From CAVZXS01 sp963779325 (GTDB taxonomy: Bacteria > Bacteroidota > Bacteroidia > Chitinophagales > Chitinophagaceae), in NCBI GenBank assembly GCA_963779325.1, contig CAVZXS010000002.1, positions 124,001 through 188,000 of the forward strand: DNA of 64,000 nt. The letters are read 5' to 3'. The notes under the pieces are model-generated. The model had not been told where the DNA came from. It was given only the letters and a program-made list of their open reading frames with translations, and ran no database searches. This document shows positions 42,201-51,750 of the stretch, one piece after another (positions within the stretch are counted from its first letter, which is position 1; each line of letters begins with the position of its first letter). A program made the position numbers and the translations under genes.

Positions 42201-43007
42201 TTATTTCGTAGATAAATAATTGTAATCTTTCAGCAGAATTTCAAGAAATTCGAAGGGAGAAAGTGATGTTTCTATTTTTAAATGTCCTTTTATTTTTTCC
42301 GCGGCTCTGGATGCCAGGTCAAAATCGCCCTTGGTTTGAGAAGTGCTTAAGATGCCTTTTACGGTATTAAGGTCGCGGTCGCTCAGTTGCATTACCTGCG
42401 GAAATCTTGGCACATAATCATCCGCCACTTCCTGAAAGACGGTATCCTCAATATTGCTCTTGGTATTTGTTTTTACCAAAATAGTATGGGCCAATATATC
42501 ACCCAGCCGTTGATTTTTTTTGGTAGATGCCACTAATATAATATCCAGCAGAAGCAACGGCGCAAGTACGGCTATAATTATACCTATGGCCGCAGCGGCA
42601 CCTGAAAAAATTACAATAATAAGAATGTACAACAGTGTATAATCTGATGTTCTTATCAACCACCTGATCAGGTATTGGCTTACACTCGGTCTTCCGCCGG
42701 TTTCATTTATTACCTGTATGCGCATCAGTTTTTTGCCAATGCTTTGCCCGTTCATTGTTATTTCGCAAATAAGTTGATATAAAAAAATAGGAAGCAATGT
42801 AATCAGGAATGTCCAGTGTAAATTATAGCTGTCATCTCTCGATAGATAACCATCGCCGAAAATGGCGGAAAGAAAAGCGATATCTATTCTTAAATAAAAA
42901 AATAAAAGCAACATATCCAAAATAGCGGCAAACATACGCCGGTGAAACTCCGGGGCTTCAAACTCCAGCTCTATATTAAAATTAGTCTGTATTTTAAGCG
43001 GTGACAT
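42201..43007 (-). CDS. RDD-family membrane protein
   Basis: The 268-residue protein opens its RDD domain with APEFHRRMFAAILDMLLLFFYL, which carries the defining Arg and Asp residues, and continues with MNGQSIGKKLMRIQVINETGGRPSVSQYLIRWLIR. Four membrane helices precede a soluble tail of about 85 residues. RDD proteins are of uncertain role; some are linked to ion or osmotic balance. It is divergent from the SpoIIM-DUF4129-DUF4350-MoxR-DUF58 run, an arrangement often conserved in Bacteroidetes, so it likely belongs to the same system. Confidence 0.85.
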   Translation of the reverse strand: MSPLKIQTNFNIELEFEAPEFHRRMFAAILDMLLLFFYLRIDIAFLSAIFGDGYLSRDDSYNLHWTFLITLLPIFLYQLICEITMNGQSIGKKLMRIQVINETGGRPSVSQYLIRWLIRTSDYTLLYILIIVIFSGAAAAIGIIIAVLAPLLLLDIILVASTKKNQRLGDILAHTILVKTNTKSNIEDTVFQEVADDYVPRFPQVMQLSDRDLNTVKGILSTSQTKGDFDLASRAAEKIKGHLKIETSLSPFEFLEILLKDYNYLSTK

Positions 43008-43115
43008 AGATAATTAGCTGCTTTAGGTTACAAATTAAAGATTTATTCATTAAAATCTCCTTTCGATAATCTTTCAGTAATAAAAAATAGTATTTTACGA
43101 ACCAAATAACCCCGA

Positions 43116-44084
43116 TTGAGAGAAGCCCTGTTTATAAAAAAGAATAAAGACCGTTGGGAAAGAGTAACGCATATGCCTTCCGATGACCCGGATGAAATGG
43201 CGAAAGATTTTACCCAATTGGTTGATGATTTGGCCTACGCTAAAACTTTTTACCCTTCGGGAAAGGTTACAAAATTTATTAATACCCGTGCGGCATCTAT
43301 TTATCTCGGTATTTATAAAAACAGAAAAGAAGAAAATAACCGCCTGGTTACTTTCTGGAAATATGATTTGCCCCTAACCATGCGCAAGCATCACGGCACT
43401 ATGTTATTCGCTTTTTTATTATTCGCCGTTTTTTTTACAGTTGGTTTTTTTCTTGCCAGGCAGGATGACGCAATTGTACGGCAGGTATTGAGTGATGATT
43501 ATGTAGATATGACATTGGATAATATTGAAAAAGGAAATCCTTTCGGTGTTTATCAATCGGGTAATGCTGTATTAACCTGGTTGGGTATTATGGTAAATAA
43601 TATTATGGTTTCGCTTAAATATTTTGTAATGGGTTTGTCCTTTGGTATACTTACCATTACTTCCCTTACCGGAGAAGCGATAAGGATCGGGGCTTTCGAG
43701 CAATTTTTCTTTTCTCGCGGCTTGGGTCTGCAATCTGTACTCACTGTTTTTATACACGGTACATTGGAAATAACCGCCATCATTATAGCGGGCGGCGCCG
43801 GCATTGTGCTGGGTAAAAGCATTTTATTTCCGGGCACTATAAAACGAATCGACTCCTTACGCATCGCTGCGAAAGACGGTGTAAAAATTGTAATAGGTTT
43901 ATTGCCCGTATTTATTGTAGCCGCTTTTTTTGAAGGATTGGTTACAAGACACTATACCATGCATTGGATTTTCAGCGGCGGTATATTACTGGCTTCAGCA
44001 GGTTTTATTATTTGGTACTTTGTTATTTACCCTGTTTTGCTGCAGAAAAAATTAGCGGTTCAATTAAACCACGAGGAAGCATAA
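43116..44084 (+). CDS. SpoIIM-like (stage II sporulation protein M family) membrane protein
   Basis: The 322-residue protein starts at TTG. The N-terminal soluble part (MREALFIKKNKDRWERVTHM) is followed by about six membrane helices; YFVMGLSFGILTITSLTGEAIRIGAFE and FIHGTLEITAIIIAGGAGIVLGK are typical of the SpoIIM/DUF95 family. In non-sporulating bacteria this protein is found with MoxR and DUF58 genes and its function is not settled. It is the first gene of a rightward run whose later members follow within 5-60 bases. Confidence 0.88.
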   Translation: MREALFIKKNKDRWERVTHMPSDDPDEMAKDFTQLVDDLAYAKTFYPSGKVTKFINTRAASIYLGIYKNRKEENNRLVTFWKYDLPLTMRKHHGTMLFAFLLFAVFFTVGFFLARQDDAIVRQVLSDDYVDMTLDNIEKGNPFGVYQSGNAVLTWLGIMVNNIMVSLKYFVMGLSFGILTITSLTGEAIRIGAFEQFFFSRGLGLQSVLTVFIHGTLEITAIIIAGGAGIVLGKSILFPGTIKRIDSLRIAAKDGVKIVIGLLPVFIVAAFFEGLVTRHYTMHWIFSGGILLASAGFIIWYFVIYPVLLQKKLAVQLNHEEA

Positions 44085-44089
44085 GAAAA

Positions 44090-44989
44090 ATGCAGCTATT
44101 TTTTTACCATATAAAAAATTTGATTAACGCAAAACATTTACTCTTTGTATTGTTTGCTTTTATGTTTCATTGCGCCAATGCGCAGGAGGTAGAAGCTCAA
44201 TTTCAAGACCCGCCGCCGGTGATAGAAGAAATTATTGAAGATGAACATGAACCGGAGGAGCAAGGTTATTTCCTGAAAAAATATGCACTGCTGCAAACCG
44301 AAGACAGTGTGAAGCTGCGCAATGTGCCGGACTCCGTGGTGATCAAGTTGAAAAAAAGCGATCCTTTTTGGTACGCCAATTATGTTTTTAAGAAAAAGGA
44401 GCCGGGAAAAAATGAGCAAGCCAAAAAAAGCGATGGAAATAAAGACAGGAACTCTAAACCCGGTAAGAACGAATACGAAACAGATGATAGTTATGATAAC
44501 TCAAGTTCATCTTCGGAAAGTGTTTTTGATAAGTCATGGTTCAATGTACTGCTCTGGATTATTATTATCGGAAGTTTTATAGGAGCGATAGGCTGGTACC
44601 TTTCTACCAATGATACCGCAATATTTCGAAAGAGAAGTACTGCAGTTACTGAAGCGGCCGAAGATGATACGATGCCTGATGATATTTTTGCGATCAATTA
44701 CCAAAAAGAATTGGACAAAGCGACGGCGGATAAAGATTACAGGCTGGCCATACGCTTAATGTACCTGCGTTTATTAAAAAGCAGCGCCGAAAAAAATATA
44801 ATTCAATACGCACAGGAGCGTACCAATTTTGATTACCTGTTACAGGTGCACAAAACTTCTTACTACAATGATTTTTTCAGGCTTACAAGAAATTTTGAAT
44901 ATGCCTGGTACGGCAAGTTTACGGTAAGTGATGATGCATTTGGCAAAATAAAAAACGACTTTGATGTTTTTAATAATAAACTCAGTTAA
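44090..44989 (+). CDS. DUF4129-like membrane protein
   Basis: From ATG 44090, five bases after the SpoIIM stop, the protein has 299 residues. A longer frame beginning at 43964 lies inside the SpoIIM gene and is rejected. It has a signal peptide (LLFVLFAFMFHCANAQ), an acidic then Lys/Asp/Ser-rich periplasmic stretch, one membrane helix (VLLWIIIIGSFIGAIGWYL, about 150-170) and a C-terminal cytoplasmic domain (RLAIRLMYLRLLKSSAEKN, FEYAWYGKFTVSDDAF) that fits DUF4129. It belongs to the MoxR-DUF58 gene run. Confidence 0.82.
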   Translation: MQLFFYHIKNLINAKHLLFVLFAFMFHCANAQEVEAQFQDPPPVIEEIIEDEHEPEEQGYFLKKYALLQTEDSVKLRNVPDSVVIKLKKSDPFWYANYVFKKKEPGKNEQAKKSDGNKDRNSKPGKNEYETDDSYDNSSSSSESVFDKSWFNVLLWIIIIGSFIGAIGWYLSTNDTAIFRKRSTAVTEAAEDDTMPDDIFAINYQKELDKATADKDYRLAIRLMYLRLLKSSAEKNIIQYAQERTNFDYLLQVHKTSYYNDFFRLTRNFEYAWYGKFTVSDDAFGKIKNDFDVFNNKLS

Positions 44990-44995
44990 CCCGGT

Positions 44996-46246
44996 TTGAA
45001 GAAAAATTTTCCATATATCATGTTGGTGTTGGTAGCGGCGGCAGTTATTGCACTGGTATGGGGCGGCAATAGTACAAAGAGCAAAGAGAAGAAAATAGAT
45101 GAACGTGTTACGCTGCGCAAAAACGACAAAACACCGTATGCAGCTTACGCGGCGTACGAAAATTTGAAATATATTTTCCCCGAAGCTTCTGTTTTTACCG
45201 AAAGAAAGGAACCCGCAGCATGGGATTCTATATCGTCTTACGATGATAACCAGGCAATCATCATTATTACGCCGCAGTTTTACCCGAACGATTATGAAAT
45301 GCGCAAGTTGATTGAGTTTGCAAAAAAAGGTAACGACGTATTTATCAGCAGCAGCGTACTTTCTTACAGTGCGCAGGAAACACTGAAATGCAGAACCGGC
45401 TTTTCACAACTTTCCGAAGTATACGGCAACGCCGCTGAAACATCGGAAGACAGTCTGACTGTTTTTTTGGATAAACCGCCCTTTGCCGACAGTCGCAATT
45501 TTACTTACCCCGGCAAAAAATATGATTCTTATTTTTCATCGTACGATGAAACGGTTTCTTATGATTTGGGAAAAGATGAAAAGGGTAATACCAATTTTAT
45601 CAAATTAAAAACAGGGCTCGGAAATATATACCTGCACCTGGCGCCGATGACTTTTTCAAATTATTTTTTATTGCATAAAATTAATATAGGTTATTATGCA
45701 AATGTTTTATCTGTTATAAAACCCGGTGTATCCAAAGTAGCTTGGGATGAATACTACCTGAATAAACGACGACTGAGTTCCGACAAAAAAAATGATGATG
45801 ATAAAAAAGGATGGTTTGCATCCCTGATGGCATATCCTTCATTCAGGGCGGGGTTTTGGACACTGATCGCCTTCCTGCTTTTGTATGTACTGCTGGAGAT
45901 GCGCCGCAAGCAACGCGTCATTCCCGTGATAACAAAACCTAAAAATGATTCACTTGATTTTGTAAAAACAATCGGAAGATTATATTACGAAAAAAACGAT
46001 CATAAGAATTTATGTAAAAAAATGTCGGCTTATTTTTTAGAACATATACGCAGCAGGTATAAATTGCCAACCAACCGCTTGGATGAAGCTTTCATAAAAA
46101 AATTGCAATACAAAAGCGATTTCGATGAAAAGGAATTATTGAAGATTATTTCATTTATAAATTTTATAGAGACGGCGCCGGCAATAAGTGACAGCCAGTT
46201 AGCCGGTTTTCACAGGCAACTGGAAGCATTTTATAAAGTGAGTTAA
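44996..46246 (+). CDS. DUF4350 domain-containing membrane protein
   Basis: The 416-residue protein starts at TTG, six bases after the previous stop. It has an N-terminal helix (YIMLVLVAAAVIALVWGG), an extracytoplasmic Rossmann-like region (TPYAAYAAYENLKYIFPEASV, IIITPQFYPNDYEMRKLIEFAKKGNDVFI) typical of DUF4350, a second helix (FWTLIAFLLLYVLLEM) and a C-terminal cytoplasmic part. The fold resembles a glutamine-amidotransferase-like domain without clear catalytic residues. It is part of the envelope-associated MoxR gene run. Confidence 0.84.
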   Translation: MKKNFPYIMLVLVAAAVIALVWGGNSTKSKEKKIDERVTLRKNDKTPYAAYAAYENLKYIFPEASVFTERKEPAAWDSISSYDDNQAIIIITPQFYPNDYEMRKLIEFAKKGNDVFISSSVLSYSAQETLKCRTGFSQLSEVYGNAAETSEDSLTVFLDKPPFADSRNFTYPGKKYDSYFSSYDETVSYDLGKDEKGNTNFIKLKTGLGNIYLHLAPMTFSNYFLLHKINIGYYANVLSVIKPGVSKVAWDEYYLNKRRLSSDKKNDDDKKGWFASLMAYPSFRAGFWTLIAFLLLYVLLEMRRKQRVIPVITKPKNDSLDFVKTIGRLYYEKNDHKNLCKKMSAYFLEHIRSRYKLPTNRLDEAFIKKLQYKSDFDEKELLKIISFINFIETAPAISDSQLAGFHRQLEAFYKVS

Positions 46247-46295
46247 CATACACATACGGCAAAGAATTAACAGCAAAAAATAAAACACAAATAGC

Positions 46296-47273
46296 ATGGA
46301 AGAACAATTATTTGAGCAACGTACCGATTTAACGGCATTGAACAGTGCGGTGCTTTCGCTGCGCAGTGAAATAGGTAAGATAATAGTGGGACAGGATAAT
46401 ATGGTGAAATTGATAATGGCCGCTTTGCTGGCCGACGGGCATGTACTGATAGAAGGCGTACCCGGCGTGGCCAAAACATTAACGGCGAAGCTGATGGCCC
46501 GTTCATTGGATGTAGGTTTCAGTCGTATACAATTTACACCTGATTTGATGCCTTCCGATGTATTGGGTACGCCGGTATTTAATCCGAAGGACGCTGTATT
46601 TGAATTTAAGAAAGGGCCTGTGTTCAGTAATATTGTATTGATTGATGAGATAAATCGTGCGCCGGCAAAAACACAATCGGCTCTTTTTGAAATTATGGAA
46701 GAACGCCAGGCTACCGTTGACGGTAAAACCTATTTGATGGCGGCGCCGTTTATGGTATTGGCTACGCAAAACCCGATAGAGCAGGAGGGTACTTACCGTT
46801 TGCCGGAAGCGCAGTTGGATCGTTTCCTTTTTAAAGTAGTAGTGCCGTATCCCACCGAATCGGAAGAACTGCGAATTCTTACTCAGTTTCATCAAATGGG
46901 GAATACACAGGCCCAGGATATAATAAAACCTGTATTGAATGCATCGCAAATAACAGCCTTGCGTCAGCAAATAAAAACATTGGTTATCGATGAAAAATTA
47001 TTGGCTTTCATCGCCAAATTGATTCAACAAACAAGAAATCATAAATCAATATATCTCGGCGCTTCGCCCCGCGCATCATTGGCTATTATGAATGCATCTA
47101 AGGCCATGGCCGCCATGCAGGGCCGCGATTTTGTAACACCCGAAGATATTTTGGATGTAGTGAAACCGGTATTGCGTCATCGTATTATCCTGGCGCCCGA
47201 TAAAGAAATGGAAGGCATTACGGAAGATGATGTAATAAAACAAATAGTGGATGCGATGGATGTGCCGAGGTAA
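46296..47273 (+). CDS. MoxR-family AAA+ ATPase
   Basis: The 325-residue protein has Walker A GVPGVAKT (54-61), Walker B IVLIDEINRAPAKTQSALFEIMEE, sensor 1 LATQNPIEQEGTYRLPEAQLDRF and sensor 2 region GASPRASLAIMNASKAMAAM. MoxR ATPases act as chaperones that help assemble or activate protein complexes, often with a von Willebrand-type partner. Here the partner is likely the DUF58 protein encoded next. It is cytoplasmic. Confidence 0.95.
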   Translation: MEEQLFEQRTDLTALNSAVLSLRSEIGKIIVGQDNMVKLIMAALLADGHVLIEGVPGVAKTLTAKLMARSLDVGFSRIQFTPDLMPSDVLGTPVFNPKDAVFEFKKGPVFSNIVLIDEINRAPAKTQSALFEIMEERQATVDGKTYLMAAPFMVLATQNPIEQEGTYRLPEAQLDRFLFKVVVPYPTESEELRILTQFHQMGNTQAQDIIKPVLNASQITALRQQIKTLVIDEKLLAFIAKLIQQTRNHKSIYLGASPRASLAIMNASKAMAAMQGRDFVTPEDILDVVKPVLRHRIILAPDKEMEGITEDDVIKQIVDAMDVPR

Positions 47274-47308
47274 GGCTTACTTAAATCAAGATTAATATTT
47301 ACATTTTT

Positions 47309-48631
47309 TTGAAATCATTTTATTTACATAAAACAGTTTACTACATAGCCGGTTTGGCGGCGGTACTTTTCATCAGCAGCTATTTTTTTCCTGCTCTGTA
47401 CAGGATAGGGGAAGTAATATTGATACTGCTGTTGATAGCCGTAGCAGCCGATGTGCTGCTGATGTACGGTAAAAATAACAGCTTGTCGGCTAAGCGAATT
47501 ACCGCCGAAAGATGGAGCAACGGCGATGAAAATAAAGTAGTGCTTGAGTTTAGCAATCAATACGGGTTTCCGGTTACGGCACATATTATTGATGAACTGC
47601 CCGTGCAGTTCCAGGAACGTAAATGGCTGCACAAATTATTTATTAAAAGAAATGGGGAGAACTCATTGACATATATTGTAAGACCCGTAGAGCGGGGCGA
47701 GTATATTTTCGGAAACATTAACGTATATGCACACAGCCCTTTGAAATTGGTGAAACGACGCTATACTTTTATTGCGGAGGAAAAAATAAAAGTATACCCG
47801 AGTTATGTACAAATGCGGCGCTATCAATTACTGGCCGTTGGCAACCGGTTGCAGGAAGCAGGTGTAAAACGTATACGCAAACTGGGCCACAGTATGGAGT
47901 TTGAACAAATAAAAGAGTATGTACCCGGCGATGATTACCGTACCGTAAACTGGAAAGCGACGGCTCGTAAAGGAAGTTTGATGACGAATAACTATACGGA
48001 CGAAAGGAGCCAGCAAATTTATTGTGCCATTAACAAAGGACGTGTAATGAAAATGCCTTTTGACGGTATGAGCCTATTGGATTATGCCGTTAACGCTTCA
48101 TTGGTGTTGAGTAATGTAGCATTGGGAAAACAGGATAAAGCGGGGCTTATCACTTTTGCTGAAAACTTAGATACGTTTTTACCTGCCGATAAAAAGCCAA
48201 CCCAGATGAACCTGGTACTGGAAGCGTTGTATAAACAAAAGACAAGGTTCTTAGAGTCAGATTTTGAAAAATTATTTTCCGTTATCCGGAACAGGATAAC
48301 ACACCGCAGTCTTATTATTTTGTTTACCAATTTTGAATCGATGGAAAGCCTGCAGCGGGAAATGCCTTCGCTGAAACGAATAGCCAAGTATCATTTGCTG
48401 GTGGTGGTATTTTTTGAAAATACGGAACTTAAAAAACTACAGGAAGGACATGCCGCTTCCATGGAAGATATTTATATAAAAACAATTGCCGAGAAATTCG
48501 CTTTCGAAAAAAAATTGATGGTGAAAGAGCTTATCGCGAACGGTATCATATCCATACTTACTACACCGGAAAACCTGACGGTGAATACGATTAATAAGTA
48601 TCTTGAATTGAAGAATAAGCTTTCAATTTAG
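47309..48631 (+). CDS. DUF58 domain-containing protein
   Basis: The 440-residue protein starts at TTG. Two N-terminal membrane helices (YIAGLAAVLFISSYFFPALY, VILILLLIAVAADVLLMYG) are followed by a beta-rich region and the DUF58 core, EFEQIKEYVPGDDYRTVNWKATARKG, then a von Willebrand factor A-like domain (GKQDKAGLITFAENL, SLIILFTNFESMESL). DUF58 proteins are paired with MoxR ATPases across bacteria. Exact role unknown; membrane-anchored, with the large domain probably cytoplasmic. Confidence 0.92.
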   Translation: MKSFYLHKTVYYIAGLAAVLFISSYFFPALYRIGEVILILLLIAVAADVLLMYGKNNSLSAKRITAERWSNGDENKVVLEFSNQYGFPVTAHIIDELPVQFQERKWLHKLFIKRNGENSLTYIVRPVERGEYIFGNINVYAHSPLKLVKRRYTFIAEEKIKVYPSYVQMRRYQLLAVGNRLQEAGVKRIRKLGHSMEFEQIKEYVPGDDYRTVNWKATARKGSLMTNNYTDERSQQIYCAINKGRVMKMPFDGMSLLDYAVNASLVLSNVALGKQDKAGLITFAENLDTFLPADKKPTQMNLVLEALYKQKTRFLESDFEKLFSVIRNRITHRSLIILFTNFESMESLQREMPSLKRIAKYHLLVVVFFENTELKKLQEGHAASMEDIYIKTIAEKFAFEKKLMVKELIANGIISILTTPENLTVNTINKYLELKNKLSI

Positions 48632-48669
48632 CCTGAAGGAGAACTTATAAACTTTTTAAAATTAAGCAA

Positions 48670-49350
48670 GTGAATATTTTTGAAGAAGGACAAGTGTTGT
48701 TGATTAATAAACCGTTGCAATGGACATCTTTTGATGCGGTGCGAAAGATCAGGAATCTTATTAAAATAAAAAAAGTAGGGCATGCGGGCACTTTGGATCC
48801 GTTGGCTACGGGTTTGCTTATTATTTGCACCGGTAAGTTTACCAAAAAGATAAACGAATATATGGCGCGGGAAAAAGAATATACCGGCACCATTACCCTC
48901 GGCGCTACCACGCCTACTTTTGATTTGGAAAAGGAGCCTGAAAATTTTAAACCGACGGATAGTATTACCAAAGAGCAAATTGAAAAAGCGGCTTTACAAT
49001 TTACCGGCGAAATAATGCAGGTGCCGCCGATACACTCCGCTATTAAACAAAAAGGTAAACGGGTATATGAATTGGCCAGGCAGGGTATTGACGTAGTGAT
49101 GGAACCGCGAAAAATTACCGTAAAGAAATTTGAAATTGTAAAAATTGAAATGCCCGTCATTCACTTTAAAGTGGTTTGCAGCACGGGTACCTATATCAGG
49201 AGCTTGGCCAATGATGTGGGGGCTGCATTGGGTTGCGGCGGGTATCTCAGCGGCTTATGCCGTACACGAATAGGCGAATTTAAACTGGAAGACGCGATGA
49301 CCGTGGAGGCGTTTGAAGAAAAAATAAAGGCAATGCGTCAGAAAGGATAG
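48670..49350 (+). CDS. truB: tRNA pseudouridine-55 synthase (TruB)
   Basis: The 226-residue protein starts at GTG and contains the TruB motif GHAGTLDPLATGLLIICTGKFTK, with the catalytic Asp in LDP, then YTGTITLGATTPTFDLE and the C-terminal FKVVCSTGTYIRSLANDVG. It converts uridine 55 of tRNAs to pseudouridine. It lies 38 bases after the DUF58 gene and overlaps the convergent BamA/TamA gene by 13 bases. The C-terminal PUA domain of longer versions is absent, as in many Bacteroidetes. Confidence 0.95.
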   Translation: MNIFEEGQVLLINKPLQWTSFDAVRKIRNLIKIKKVGHAGTLDPLATGLLIICTGKFTKKINEYMAREKEYTGTITLGATTPTFDLEKEPENFKPTDSITKEQIEKAALQFTGEIMQVPPIHSAIKQKGKRVYELARQGIDVVMEPRKITVKKFEIVKIEMPVIHFKVVCSTGTYIRSLANDVGAALGCGGYLSGLCRTRIGEFKLEDAMTVEAFEEKIKAMRQKG

Positions 49351-51734
49351 TTGATACCTAATTGCAGGCGACCGCCGTCTTTTACCGAATAGACACCAAA
49401 TTTATTTTGTTTATCCTTGAATTCTAAATCCGGGCTCGGGTCAAGCAGGTTAAGACTTCCGTCCAATCGTACAAGAAAATAACCAAAGTCCAGCCTGAAA
49501 CCCATTCCTGCATCTACCGCTATAAAATTCCAGTTCTTTGCAAATTGACCGCCGGGCAAATCCGGTATATCTTTCAGCGTCCAAATATTTCCTATGTCAG
49601 TAAATAAACCGATTTCCAGTCGAACCCCCGAAATATTTTTTAGCAGCGCCCTGTATTCAGCATTCGCTTCAAAACGTACATCACCAAACCGGTCATTATC
49701 TTTTAAGTTGCCCAGGTATTTGCCCGGTCCCAATCTTCGTACCTGCCAGGCCCGCATACTATTGGGCCCTCCGGCAAAATAGGCTTTTGTAAAAGGTATG
49801 CTTGAATCTTTGGTTGTTAAACCTACAGGCATTGGTATGCCAAAGCCAGCAAACAAACGCATAGCGAATGAAGTGGCTTTACTTATTTTGATATTTTTTT
49901 TATACTCTGCATCTAATTTTATGAACCTGAATAATTCTTTTTTAATAAATGAACCGGGGATAAGCCCGGCAAGCAAGCCTGAAAATTCTAAGCCGGCTGA
50001 AAGACTGTTGGTCGTTTTGTTTTTGTAATGTGTAATAGAGTAATTACTTAAGAAGGAGGAAACCAAACCGTTGGTAAATATATTTTTAAGTGAAGGCCTT
50101 TTTTCAAGCGAATCTTTAAAGGCCTGTGTCGGATTGAAAAATACATACTCGATGTTGGGGATACGTATACCCAACTGTTTAATAATATTTGTATTGGTTT
50201 TTTTGTTCCATTGAAAATCGTAACCCCAAGATGCATTGAAAGTAGTAAGTTGGTAAAAAGTCCTTCTGTCGGTATAAGCCCCGTTGAGCGATAAACTGCT
50301 GCGGCCGTTTTCTCTTAATCTTTCCGGCAGCCATTTCATTTTGGGCCGCAGCCTCGGGTAAATAATGTTTCGGCCAATACTGACCTGCTGCGTTTGTATA
50401 AAATTGTCTTTCAAATTTAATTCAACACCATAACGGATATTGGTATTGGCGCGGTTAGCACTGCGATTGGAGTTGCGATTCAATACACCCACATTTAAAC
50501 CGATACCAAAAAGATTGCCTGCAAGAAAACTGCTTCCCCCCTGATTATAACTGCCTTCTATATTGGCATTAAATGAGTATTTATCTGCGGGGGAGAGTTT
50601 TATATTAAAATCAACCGTATCGCCGCGTACCGGCCGGGGTTCAATATTTACCAATCGCCAGGCGCCTAATGTATTAAACCGGTTAATCGTTTTTAAATAA
50701 TTATACTGGCTGTATACCTGCCCTTTCCGTAAAAAAATATTTTCAGGCAAAAATTTTGATTTAAAAAATTCGCGATTCGACAGTATTTTATAACTCGTTC
50801 CGGTTTCTTTATCAAAAACATATGACTCGTCTTTGGCGGTAGCAGTATCGGCAGAATAATCGGGGTACACGATTACATTACCAACGTAATATTTTTTAAC
50901 CTTAGCGGTATCAGCCGCCGACCGTATTTTTATTTCAACATTTGCCGTAGGGTTATTTCTTCTCTCCTGCATTTTTCTTATTATCTCAAACTGTTCAAAG
51001 GGATCCAGTGTCGGACGAAGCAATGATACATCCATCGTATCCCAAACAGCTATTAACTCATCTCTTGTTATCTTAAAATATCCGTTGTTGCGATAAATAT
51101 TTACCAGCCTGTCCAATTCGCCGGCAACAGCGGCTCTTGAAAAAGCTTGTCCTTTTTGTAAGATTGAATTTTTAATGTCGGCTACCGCCAATTGCTGTAA
51201 TTCATTGTACTTTGTTTTATACGAGTTGGAATCTAAATTATAACTGATGGAATCAAGTTTTGTCAGTTTGCCGGGAAATACATTGAAAGTAATATCGGTT
51301 CGCAGCTGTGCTGTTTTTTTAAAAGTATCTATTTTGAAAACATAGTTGATCGAATCATTATAAAACCCCTCGGACTTCATTAAGGAGGTTAAGTATTTTT
51401 TTGATTTTGACAATTCCGTACTGTCAAAAACGGGCGGTCGATCCATCCTGTTATAAATAACCCGGAACGCTTTATTGAAATTAAAAAAAGCGGTGGTCGT
51501 GGCCGATTTCATACTGTCATCCAACTGGCGGTACAAAGCAGATTTAAGTTCCAGTTTTTTTTCTTCGGCTAAACTGTCGCTGATTACATTAACGGCGGAT
51601 TTATAAACGAACGGTTTGCCCGGCTGATATCTTACAGGAACCGTGGCGCAGGATGCAAGCAGCAATACACATACTATATACAGGTACGTGCAGTAATTTT
51701 TTTTAAATGGTGTATCTTGCCCGGATAGAATCAT
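49338..51734 (-). CDS. BamA/TamA-family outer-membrane assembly lipoprotein
   Basis: From Met at 51734 the protein is 798 residues with a lipoprotein signal (YIVCVLLLASC). A further upstream Met at 51773 would overlap the divergent gene and is less likely. The first half has POTRA-like repeats (PGKLTKLDSISYNLDSNSYK, LNRFNTLGAWRLVNIEP) and the second half a barrel of the Omp85 type: RLFAGFGIPMP, PFTKAYFAGGPNSMRAWQVRRLGPG, GDVRFEANAEYRALL and the terminal RLQLGINYPF with final Phe. The FAGGPNSMRAW loop is the Omp85 signature. It probably inserts or transports proteins in the outer membrane; lipoprotein BamA/TamA relatives are typical of Bacteroidetes. Confidence 0.92.
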   Translation of the reverse strand: MILSGQDTPFKKNYCTYLYIVCVLLLASCATVPVRYQPGKPFVYKSAVNVISDSLAEEKKLELKSALYRQLDDSMKSATTTAFFNFNKAFRVIYNRMDRPPVFDSTELSKSKKYLTSLMKSEGFYNDSINYVFKIDTFKKTAQLRTDITFNVFPGKLTKLDSISYNLDSNSYKTKYNELQQLAVADIKNSILQKGQAFSRAAVAGELDRLVNIYRNNGYFKITRDELIAVWDTMDVSLLRPTLDPFEQFEIIRKMQERRNNPTANVEIKIRSAADTAKVKKYYVGNVIVYPDYSADTATAKDESYVFDKETGTSYKILSNREFFKSKFLPENIFLRKGQVYSQYNYLKTINRFNTLGAWRLVNIEPRPVRGDTVDFNIKLSPADKYSFNANIEGSYNQGGSSFLAGNLFGIGLNVGVLNRNSNRSANRANTNIRYGVELNLKDNFIQTQQVSIGRNIIYPRLRPKMKWLPERLRENGRSSLSLNGAYTDRRTFYQLTTFNASWGYDFQWNKKTNTNIIKQLGIRIPNIEYVFFNPTQAFKDSLEKRPSLKNIFTNGLVSSFLSNYSITHYKNKTTNSLSAGLEFSGLLAGLIPGSFIKKELFRFIKLDAEYKKNIKISKATSFAMRLFAGFGIPMPVGLTTKDSSIPFTKAYFAGGPNSMRAWQVRRLGPGKYLGNLKDNDRFGDVRFEANAEYRALLKNISGVRLEIGLFTDIGNIWTLKDIPDLPGGQFAKNWNFIAVDAGMGFRLDFGYFLVRLDGSLNLLDPSPDLEFKDKQNKFGVYSVKDGGRLQLGINYPF

Positions 51735-51750
51735 AAAAAAATAAAAGCAA

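Noticed and set aside
43964..44089. Upstream start of the DUF4129-like gene inside SpoIIM
   Set aside because: The region overlaps SpoIIM by about 120 bases in another frame, and ATG 44090 gives a clean signal peptide.
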